From an uncultured Clostridia bacterium (GTDB taxonomy: Bacteria; Bacillota; Clostridia; Oscillospirales; CAG-272): a DNA stretch of 10,792 nucleotides. The stretch's first letter is position 1, and each line of letters begins with the position of its first letter. Positions 1 to 5,898 of this stretch are shown here, piece by piece. The notes under the pieces were generated by a model. The model was not told the DNA's origin, did not search any database, and saw only the letters and a program-made list of their open reading frames with translations. Made by a program: the position numbers and the translations under genes. The DNA is taken from NCBI GenBank assembly GCA_945949385.1, contig CAMFEL010000065.1, forward strand, positions 1-10,792, given 5' to 3'.

Positions 1-2
1 AA

Positions 3-626
3 TATGAGGTAATGTCCCTTGAGGTGCCCTTTGTATGCTGTTCATATACAAACGGCTTCGGCGAGCTTGATGACGAAATGTTTTCCTCCGTATCCGTTGA
101 CGACGAGGCGGAGGCATATAAAGCGGTAAAGTATCTTTTGGACAGAGGTCATCGCAAAATAGCGGTGCTTCTGGACAAAAGAGGCGACCGTTCCGTATCT
201 GAGCTGAGATACCGGGGGTATCAGCGGGCGCTCGGGGAAGCGGGCATTGAGGAGGATGAGGCCCTTGTGCTCAGCGCCGGAAGTTACGACCCCGAGGACG
301 CTTACAGAACCATCACGAGTGCAATAAAAGCGGGCGCGCAGTTTACGGCGCTGTTCGTAATATGCGATTCCATGGCAATCGCCGCCATGAAGGCACTCCA
401 CGAGTGCGGCAGGCGCGTCCCCGACGACTGCTCCGTTATTGCCATAGACGGCATAGGACTTTCCTCCTATACCGTCCCCACACTTACTACCCTGATACAG
501 CCGAAAAAAGAGCTTGGCGAGACAAGCGTCAGGGTACTGCTGGATATGATCGACAGTCAAAAACCCGGCAGTCACATTACGCTGCAAACCTCTGTACGGG
601 AGGGCGGCAGCGTAGCCGAAATCTGA
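3..626 (+). CDS. LacI-family transcriptional regulator, C-terminal ligand-binding domain (5' truncated by window edge)
   Basis: The reading frame is open to the left edge (residues Y-E-V precede the first ATG at 12), so this is the tail of a longer gene, not a complete 204-residue protein. The visible part is a periplasmic-binding-protein-like sensor domain of the LacI/GalR family. It shows the typical VDDEAEAYKAVKYLLDRGHRKIAVL segment, read here as two stretches (VDDEAEAYKAVKYLL, then DRGHRKIAVL), then RYRGYQRALGEAGI, the TALFVICDSMAIAAMKAL stretch, RVPDDCSVIAIDGI, and the TVPTLTTLIQP end motif. The helix-turn-helix and hinge helix would lie left of the window. It sits 61 bases upstream of a sugar ABC transporter and malQ on the same strand, so by inference it is the local repressor responding to maltose or a related alpha-glucoside. 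The family call is secure; the ligand is inferred only from context. Confidence 0.93.
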   Translation, partial: YEVMSLEVPFVCCSYTNGFGELDDEMFSSVSVDDEAEAYKAVKYLLDRGHRKIAVLLDKRGDRSVSELRYRGYQRALGEAGIEEDEALVLSAGSYDPEDAYRTITSAIKAGAQFTALFVICDSMAIAAMKALHECGRRVPDDCSVIAIDGIGLSSYTVPTLTTLIQPKKELGETSVRVLLDMIDSQKPGSHITLQTSVREGGSVAEI

Positions 627-631
627 TTCCG

Positions 632-647
632 ACATCATTTATGATGT
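632..647 (+). promoter_or_regulatory. 16-base A/T-rich inverted repeat between regulator and binding-protein gene
   Basis: ACATCA, four bases TTTA, then TGATGT form a perfect 6+6 dyad in the 61-base gap between the LacI-type gene and the binding-protein gene. It has no following T-run, so it is a poor terminator. It could be an operator for the upstream regulator, although LacI-family operators usually have a central CG, which is absent here. A-T-rich hexamers resembling -10 boxes (659-664, 662-667) follow, but no convincing -35 is seen. Confidence 0.3.
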
Positions 648-687
648 GTAATAAGGAATAATATTATTTACGAAAGGAAAAACCACC

Positions 688-1986
688 ATGAAAAAATTCT
701 TAGCACTGGTACTTGCGTCGATTATGTGTCTCTCTCTGGCAGCGTGCGCTGCTAAGACTGACGGAGACGGCGACAAGGAAGAAGCGAAAGGTTCCGTTTA
801 CTACCTGAACTTCAAGCCCGAGTCAGATCAGGCATGGCAGGATCTGGCAAAAACCTACACCGAAAAGACCGGTGTTCCCGTAAAGGTTCTCACCGCTGCA
901 AGCGGCGAATACAACAACACCCTTATCGCCGAGATGGACAAGAAGGATGCTCCTACAATGTTCCAGGTCGGTAACCAGGGCGCACTCAAGACTTGGGGCG
1001 ACTTCTGCTACGATCTTTCCGACACCGATTTCTACAAGGAAATGACCACCGACGATTTCAACCTTAAGGGCGAAAACGGTGAAGTTCTTGCAGCAGGCTA
1101 CTGCTACGAGGCATTCGGTATCATCGTAAACAAGGCTCTGCTTGCAAAGGCAGGCTACGACCTTTCCGACATCAAGGATTTCGACTCCCTGAAGAAGGTT
1201 GCTGACGACATCCATGCACGCGCTGCTGAGCTCGGCTTCGACGCTTTCTCAAGCGCAGGTCTGGACTCCTCCTCCAGCTGGAGATTCTCCGGACATCTGG
1301 CAAACATGCCCCTGTACTATGCGTTCCGGGACGACAATGTGACCGCTCAGCCCGCTGAGATCAAGGGCACCTACCTGGAGAACTACAAGAACATCTGGGA
1401 TCTGTATATCACTGATTCCGCTACAACCGGCGCTGACCTTGTTGCTGCTACCGGAGATATGTCCACCGCTGAGTTCAAGGAAGGCAAGGCTTGCTTCTAT
1501 CAGAACGGTACCTGGGAGTACGCAGGACTTATCGAGGCAGGACTTAAGGCTGAAGATCTGGCTATGATCCCGATCTACTGCGGCGTTGACGGCGAGGAAA
1601 AAGCCGGTCTGTGCTGCGGCACCGAGAACTGCTGGTCCGTAAACAAGAACGCAAGCGAAGAGGACATCAAGGCTACTCTGGACTTTATGTACTGGGTAGT
1701 TACCTCCGAAGAGGGAACCACTCTGCTGGCTGAGCAGTTCGGTCCCTGCCCCTTCAAGAATGCTAAAGAGCCTGAGAACGTATTCTTCGCACAGGCTAAC
1801 AAGTATATCGAAGAGGGTAACTATGTTGTAACCTGGGCGTTCAACTACACCCCCGCAGTTGACAACTGGCGTGCAGGCGTTGTAGACGCTCTGGCACAGT
1901 ACACCGCAGGCAAGGGCGAATGGGATGCAGTCAAGACCGCTTTCGTTGACGGCTGGGCAACTCAGTATGCAGGCGAGAACGGCTGA
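688..1986 (+). CDS. Extracellular sugar-binding lipoprotein of an ABC transporter (maltose/maltodextrin type)
   Basis: This 432-residue protein is the solute-binding component of a carbohydrate ABC importer, anchored to the outer face of the membrane. The N-terminus is a lipoprotein signal: K2-K3, a hydrophobic stretch, then the lipobox L17-A18-A19-C20, with cleavage expected before C20. An acidic, Gly-rich linker follows (about 24-35), then a family 1/8 solute-binding fold starting at SVYYLNFKPESDQAWQDLAK. The length suits MalE-like proteins. The ATG is preceded by AAAGGA at a good distance. It lies directly downstream of a LacI-type regulator and upstream of two permeases and malQ, which points to maltose or maltodextrins. 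Substrate specificity cannot be proved from the sequence; other alpha- or beta-glucosides are possible. Its codon use looks strongly biased (abundant AAG, GGC, CTG), suggesting high expression. Confidence 0.93.
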   Translation: MKKFLALVLASIMCLSLAACAAKTDGDGDKEEAKGSVYYLNFKPESDQAWQDLAKTYTEKTGVPVKVLTAASGEYNNTLIAEMDKKDAPTMFQVGNQGALKTWGDFCYDLSDTDFYKEMTTDDFNLKGENGEVLAAGYCYEAFGIIVNKALLAKAGYDLSDIKDFDSLKKVADDIHARAAELGFDAFSSAGLDSSSSWRFSGHLANMPLYYAFRDDNVTAQPAEIKGTYLENYKNIWDLYITDSATTGADLVAATGDMSTAEFKEGKACFYQNGTWEYAGLIEAGLKAEDLAMIPIYCGVDGEEKAGLCCGTENCWSVNKNASEEDIKATLDFMYWVVTSEEGTTLLAEQFGPCPFKNAKEPENVFFAQANKYIEEGNYVVTWAFNYTPAVDNWRAGVVDALAQYTAGKGEWDAVKTAFVDGWATQYAGENG

Positions 1987-2050
1987 TTAAAAGCCGGAAA
2001 TCTGCTTATAATAACTAAAGGCGATAAGGGAGCGCAGAGCGCATAGTTTC

Positions 2051-2095
2051 GGCGGCTTTCCGCCCTCCCGGAGAGATACAAAGCTCTCCGGGAGG
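2051..2095 (+). promoter_or_regulatory. GC-rich intercistronic hairpins between binding-protein and permease genes
   Basis: A small hairpin GGCGG-CTTT-CCGCC (2051-2064) abuts a strong one: CCTCCCGGAGAG (2064-2075), an 8-base loop, CTCTCCGGGAGG (2084-2095), all 12 pairs matching. The sequence after the second arm is GC-rich with no T-run, so an intrinsic terminator is unlikely. In binding-protein-dependent sugar operons, hairpins at this position commonly protect the upstream binding-protein mRNA and lower permease expression. That role is inferred here. Confidence 0.6.
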
Positions 2096-2128
2096 CTCTC
2101 CTCCCGTTCGCCGCGTTTTATATACCGG

Positions 2129-2140
2129 CGTCATATGACG
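2129..2140 (+). promoter_or_regulatory. 12-base perfect palindrome upstream of the first permease gene
   Basis: CGTCATATGACG is a perfect self-complementary 12-mer 74 bases before the permease start. It follows the intercistronic hairpin and may be an operator half-site pair or simply a chance palindrome. No convincing promoter hexamers are placed around it. Confidence 0.2.
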
Positions 2141-2213
2141 GCGGCATATAAAGCGGCATCGAAGAAAGATTAAGTAATAATGTAAAAATAACCGAAACCG
2201 GAGCAACGTAACT

Positions 2214-3122
2214 ATGAAAAAAAAGAGGGATTATACGGCGTTTAACTCCAATCTGATAAGAAGACCGATAAAGCGCTGTGTGTGGCTGTTTCTGCTGCCT
2301 ACATTTGCCGCATTCTGCATAGGTTTTCTGTATCCCTTTGCAAAGGGCCTTTTCCTTTCCTTCTGCAAGTATATCACTACGAGAAACTGGCAGTGGGTGG
2401 GTATCGACAACTATATTAAGGCTATAAAGGATCCTTCGTTCCTTCATGCCTTCTGGTACACGGCGCTGTTTGCGATCGTGTCGCTTATATTCATAAATCT
2501 TCTTGCGTTTATGATAGCCTACGCGCTGACACAGGGTATAAAAGGCTCCAACCTGTTCAGAACCGTATTCTTTATGCCCAACCTTATCGGCGGTATCGTG
2601 CTGGGATATATATGGAGCCTGATATTTGACGGCATACTTACAAAATTCGGAACTTCTCTGCTGCTGGAAACGAAGTACGGCTTCTGGGGACTTATAATCC
2701 TTATGTGCTGGCAGCAGGTCGGATATATGATGATAATTTACATTGCCGGTCTTCAGTCCGTGCCGGAGAGCCTGCATGAGGCGGCTAAGATTGACGGTGC
2801 AAGCAAGTGGCAGACGCTTATTCACGTAACTCTGCCCAATATGATGCCCTCCATCACAATCTGCACCTTCCTTACGCTGACCAACTCCTTCAAGCTCTTT
2901 GACCAGAACCTGGCGCTGACGGACGGCAGGCCGTTCCAGATGGTAAACGGTCAGACCATAAAAACTACGGAAATGCTTGCCCTTAATATTGTAAACTCAT
3001 TTAACGAAAACCTTACAAACAGAGGTGTAGGGCAGGCTAAGGCGGTTATCTTCTTCGTGCTTGTGGCCGCTATCGGTCTTATTCAGCTCAGGGCTACCCG
3101 TTCAAAGGAGGTGCAGCAGTAA
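2214..3122 (+). CDS. Sugar ABC transporter permease, MalF/UgpA type
   Basis: This 302-residue integral membrane protein is one of the two permease subunits of the importer. The N-terminus is basic and cytoplasmic (KKKRDY), followed by about six hydrophobic segments: roughly residues 21-45, 77-103, 116-140, 158-182, 213-225 and 277-297. The ABC-permease EAA loop, which docks to the ATPase, is clear at about 189-208 (EAAKIDGASKWQTLIHVTLP). The length of about 300 matches short MalF-like permeases of Gram-positive bacteria rather than the longer E. coli MalF. The ATG at 2214 has GGAG ten bases upstream. Its stop codon TAA (3120-3122) shares a base with the start of the next permease, implying translational coupling. 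Confidence 0.95.
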   Translation: MKKKRDYTAFNSNLIRRPIKRCVWLFLLPTFAAFCIGFLYPFAKGLFLSFCKYITTRNWQWVGIDNYIKAIKDPSFLHAFWYTALFAIVSLIFINLLAFMIAYALTQGIKGSNLFRTVFFMPNLIGGIVLGYIWSLIFDGILTKFGTSLLLETKYGFWGLIILMCWQQVGYMMIIYIAGLQSVPESLHEAAKIDGASKWQTLIHVTLPNMMPSITICTFLTLTNSFKLFDQNLALTDGRPFQMVNGQTIKTTEMLALNIVNSFNENLTNRGVGQAKAVIFFVLVAAIGLIQLRATRSKEVQQ

Positions 3123-3982
3123 TGGCAAAGGCTTCAACTGTCAGAGGCGAAAAAGTATCAAAAGCTATCCTTACCGTTTTCTTCTCTCTCTTTTCTCTGG
3201 TTTGGGTCGCTCCCATATTCGTGGTGCTGATGAACTCCTTCAAGCTTAACTCCTTTGTAAGCCTTGAAACCTTCAAGCTGCCTACGGCGGAGTCCTTTGC
3301 GGGGTTTGCTAACTTTATAAAGGGTATGACCTACGGTAACTATCCCTTTGTAAAATCAATTCTGTTCAGCTTGCTGATTACAATAGTATCAACGGCGCTT
3401 ATACTGTTCGGTACTTCCATGGCGGCCTGGTATATTGCCAGAGTGGGCAGCAGGTTCAGCCGCATAGTATACTATCTGTGCGTGTTCTCCATGGTGGTGC
3501 CTTTCCAGATGGTTATGTTCACTCTGTCCCGTACGGCAGACGCTCTCCATCTTAACACCCCTTATACCATACCCGTGGTGTATCTCGGCTTCGGCGCGGG
3601 ACTTGCCATATTTATGTTCGTGGGATTTGTAAAAGGACTGCCGCTGGAGATCGAGGAAGCCGCCGCTATTGACGGCTGCGGGCCTATCCGCACCTTCTTC
3701 GGCGTAGTACTTCCCATGCTGAAGCCCACTATGATTTCCGTCGGTGTGCTGGAAATCATGTGGATATGGAACGACTACCTCCTGCCTTACCTTGTATTGG
3801 ATGTAAACAAGTACAAGACCATTCCCATTCACATCCAGTACCTTAAGGGAAGCTACGGAAAGGTAGATATGGGCGCTACAATGGCGCTTATCATGCTCAG
3901 TATCGTTCCCGTTATAGTGTTCTATCTGCTTTGTCAGAAACATATTATCAAGGGCGTTGCCGCAGGCGCGGTAAAGGGCTGA
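3122..3982 (+). CDS. Sugar ABC transporter permease, MalG/UgpE type
   Basis: The second permease subunit, 286 residues, is expected to pair with the upstream permease in the membrane. It begins with a short basic cytoplasmic segment (MAKASTVRGEKVSK), then TM1 at about 15-37 containing the VWVAPIFVVLMNSFK motif typical of MalG-like proteins. Further membrane segments lie at about 80-103, 115-137, 148-172, 198-215 and 255-275. The EAA loop is at about 179-198 (EAAAIDGCGPIRTFFGVVLP). The C-terminus (KHIIKGVAAGAVKG) is the classic MalG-family ending. The start overlaps the previous stop by one base (TAATG), and a strong AAAGGAGGTG Shine-Dalgarno lies inside the end of the upstream gene. No ATPase gene follows; a shared MsmX/MsmK-type ATPase encoded elsewhere is likely. 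Confidence 0.95.
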   Translation: MAKASTVRGEKVSKAILTVFFSLFSLVWVAPIFVVLMNSFKLNSFVSLETFKLPTAESFAGFANFIKGMTYGNYPFVKSILFSLLITIVSTALILFGTSMAAWYIARVGSRFSRIVYYLCVFSMVVPFQMVMFTLSRTADALHLNTPYTIPVVYLGFGAGLAIFMFVGFVKGLPLEIEEAAAIDGCGPIRTFFGVVLPMLKPTMISVGVLEIMWIWNDYLLPYLVLDVNKYKTIPIHIQYLKGSYGKVDMGATMALIMLSIVPVIVFYLLCQKHIIKGVAAGAVKG

Positions 3983-3994
3983 AATACAGTTTTT

Positions 3995-4020
3995 GCAAGC
4001 CGCGGATATCCGCGGCTTGC
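3995..4020 (+). promoter_or_regulatory. 26-base perfect palindrome/hairpin after the MalG-type permease gene
   Basis: The arms GCAAGCCGCGGAT and ATCCGCGGCTTGC are fully complementary with no unpaired centre, starting 12 bases after the permease stop. A T-run (GTTTTT) precedes the element, and TCCGGATAGG rather than a T-run follows it, so it does not fit a plus-strand intrinsic terminator. It may be an mRNA 3'-end stabilising or processing hairpin, or a protein-binding dyad between permease and malQ genes. Confidence 0.5.
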
Positions 4021-4095
4021 TCCGGATAGGGGCGATGCAAACGGTGGGCGGATGATCTGTGCCTGCCGTATGGGCATAAGCTCTGCAAGCGGACA

Positions 4096-4143
4096 TACCG
4101 GTTTACGGTAATTTGATTACAATTGTTTTCGCCGCATTGCGGC
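4096..4143 (+). promoter_or_regulatory. Cluster of short dyads in the malQ leader
   Basis: Three short inverted repeats lie in succession before the malQ ribosome-binding site: TACCG-GTTTA-CGGTA (4096-4110), GTAAT-TTG-ATTAC (4108-4120) and GCCGC-ATT-GCGGC (4131-4143). The second overlaps a possible -10 hexamer TACAAT (4118-4123), but no matching -35 is convincing. They may be an operator and leader hairpins controlling malQ; each alone is short enough to arise by chance. Confidence 0.25.
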
Positions 4144-4158
4144 AGAACGGAGGTGTTT

Positions 4159-5697
4159 ATGTTCAAAAGAAGCTGCGGCATACTGATGCCGGTATCGGCG
4201 CTTCCTTCAAAGCACGGTATAGGCACAATGGGGGAAGCGGCATATCGGTTTGTTGATTTTCTTCATAATGCGGGGCAGTCATGGTGGCAGATCCTGCCCG
4301 TGGGGCCTACAAGCTACGGCGATTCTCCCTATCAGAGCTTTTCCACCTTTGCGGGGAATCCGTACTTTATAGACCTTGACCTTTTGGTGGAGGACGGACT
4401 ATTGACACGCGAGGAGGCGGACAGCGCCGACGGGGAAGTCAGTGACGAAAGAGTCGAGTACGGCAAAATTTACGATACCAGATTCAAGATACTTAAAGCG
4501 GCGACCGACAGAGGCTGGCTGCGGGACTCCGAAAAAACCTTGGAGTTTATGCGGGAAAACAGCGGCTGGCTTCCCGACTATGCTCTGTTTATGGCGCTGA
4601 AACGGCATTTCGGTATGCGTCCCTGGACTGAGTGGGAGGACGAGGACATAAGACTGCGCAGTCCTGAGGCTGTGGAAAAATACACGGAGCTTTTGTCCGA
4701 CGACATCCGTCTGTTTGTCTATATACAGTACCTGTTCTTCAGGCAGTGGGGCGAGCTCAGAAAGTACGCCGCAAGCCGCGGTATAGGTATTATAGGAGAT
4801 CTGCCCATATATGTGGCAATGGATTCCGCCGATGTGTGGGCGGAGCCCCGTTTCTTCCAACTTGACGAGGAGAATATACCTACTGCCGTTGCGGGCGTGC
4901 CGCCGGATTATTTCAGCGAGGACGGTCAGCTTTGGGGCAACCCCCTGTACCGCTGGGATGCAATGAAGGCTGACGGCTACGGCTGGTGGATAAGGCGCGT
5001 GGACGGTGCAAGGCGGCTTTACGACGCGGTCAGAATAGATCATTTCAGAGGTCTTGAAAGCTATTGGTCCGTGCCTTACGGCGAAACTACCGCAAAGAAC
5101 GGTCAGTGGGTCAAGGGACCGGGCATTGACTTCGTGCGCGTAATTACCTCATGGTTTGGAGATATGCGCTTTATTGCGGAGGATCTGGGGTATCTGACTC
5201 CTGAGGTGAAACAGCTTCTTGAGGAGTCGGGGCTGCCCGGAATGAAGGTTCTGGAGTTTGCCTTTGACGCCAGAGAGCCTTCAAATTATCTGCCTCATAC
5301 TTATCCCCGTCATTGCGTATGCTACACGGGCACTCACGACAATGCTCCCGCTGCGGCATGGGAATATGACGCTTCCGCGGAAGATGTGGAATACTGCAGA
5401 AAGTACCTCGGCATAAAAGAAGATGACAGCATTGCCCACGCCATGATACGGGCGGGACTTGCAAGCGTTGCGGATCTGTTTGTGGCGCAGATGCAGGACT
5501 ACCTGGAGCTTGGCAGCGGGGCACGTATGAACACGCCGGGAATACCGGGCGGCAACTGGCAATGGAGGGTAAGCGCGTCGGCGCTCAATGCTTCCCTTGC
5601 CGCGGATATTCGCGAGCTTTCCGCTCTTTACGGCAGACTTCCCGACCCCGTGCCGGGGGAGGTCGATGACGCCGATAAAGGTGAGACTGCCGAATAA
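4159..5697 (+). CDS. malQ: 4-alpha-glucanotransferase (amylomaltase), GH77
   Basis: This cytoplasmic GH77 disproportionating enzyme transfers alpha-1,4-glucan segments between maltodextrins and releases glucose. With the ATG at 4159 (GGAGG Shine-Dalgarno at 4149-4153) it has 512 residues, the normal family length. The in-frame TTG at 4123 would add 12 residues upstream of the Shine-Dalgarno and is rejected. Family motifs are clear: SCGILMPVSALPSKHGIGTMG at the N-terminus, SYGDSPYQSFSTFAGNPYFIDL, IIGDLPIYVAMDSADVW and the WGNPLYRW box. The catalytic set matches amylomaltases: nucleophile Asp294 (AVRIDHFRG), acid/base Glu341 (FIAEDLG) and transition-state stabiliser Asp394 (YTGTHDN). Together with the upstream importer it forms a maltodextrin uptake and breakdown unit. 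Confidence 0.98.
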   Translation: MFKRSCGILMPVSALPSKHGIGTMGEAAYRFVDFLHNAGQSWWQILPVGPTSYGDSPYQSFSTFAGNPYFIDLDLLVEDGLLTREEADSADGEVSDERVEYGKIYDTRFKILKAATDRGWLRDSEKTLEFMRENSGWLPDYALFMALKRHFGMRPWTEWEDEDIRLRSPEAVEKYTELLSDDIRLFVYIQYLFFRQWGELRKYAASRGIGIIGDLPIYVAMDSADVWAEPRFFQLDEENIPTAVAGVPPDYFSEDGQLWGNPLYRWDAMKADGYGWWIRRVDGARRLYDAVRIDHFRGLESYWSVPYGETTAKNGQWVKGPGIDFVRVITSWFGDMRFIAEDLGYLTPEVKQLLEESGLPGMKVLEFAFDAREPSNYLPHTYPRHCVCYTGTHDNAPAAAWEYDASAEDVEYCRKYLGIKEDDSIAHAMIRAGLASVADLFVAQMQDYLELGSGARMNTPGIPGGNWQWRVSASALNASLAADIRELSALYGRLPDPVPGEVDDADKGETAE

Positions 5698-5746
5698 CTT
5701 TTGCTGAAACGGGAGAGCTTTTTTCAGGCTCTCACCGGAGAAATCG

Positions 5747-5776
5747 GAGAGAAAAGGGAAACGCCCCTTTTCTCTC
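5747..5776 (+). terminator. Intrinsic terminator downstream of malQ
   Basis: GAGAGAAAAGGG (5747-5758), a six-base loop and CCCTTTTCTCTC (5765-5776) pair perfectly over 12 positions, about 50 bases after the malQ stop. A moderately T-rich tract (TTGTGCTTTTCTGTTT) follows. This is expected to end the sugar operon transcript and separates it from the next promoter. Confidence 0.8.
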
Positions 5777-5825
5777 TTGTGCTTTTCTGTTTATTGCCTT
5801 ATGTATACGGCGTTTTTTGCCGAAA

Positions 5826-5835
5826 TATTGCAATA
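5826..5835 (+). promoter_or_regulatory. Palindrome overlapping the -35 box
   Basis: TATTGCAATA is a perfect 10-base palindrome that contains the -35 hexamer of the following promoter. A dimeric regulator binding here would block RNA polymerase. No regulator gene is adjacent, so this is only a candidate operator. Confidence 0.25.
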
Positions 5836-5856
5836 AGCGGCACAAAATGCTATAAT
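5828..5856 (+). promoter_or_regulatory. Sigma-70/SigA promoter of the reductase-AcnX operon
   Basis: A -35 box TTGCAA (5828-5833) and a perfect -10 box TATAAT (5851-5856) are separated by exactly 17 bases. Transcription would start near 5863, giving a leader of about 36 bases with CGGAGG at 5886-5891 before the ATG at 5899. This gives the three downstream genes their own transcript, independent of the sugar locus. Confidence 0.85.
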
Positions 5857-5898
5857 GTAAATAAAGTACCAAACAAATAATTTTTCGGAGGTTGCTGT

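Noticed and set aside
2007..2012. TATAAT hexamer after the binding-protein gene as a permease promoter
   Set aside because: No -35 hexamer at suitable spacing is found, and the downstream hairpin fits a read-through transcript better.
2118..2825. A 235-codon minus-strand open frame opposite the first permease
   Set aside because: It is antisense to a clear membrane permease, and its product is basic with no domain features, as expected of a shadow frame.
4123..4158. Upstream TTG start for malQ
   Set aside because: It would place the start before the GGAGG site at 4149-4153. The ATG at 4159 is correctly spaced and gives the usual amylomaltase N-terminus and catalytic numbering.
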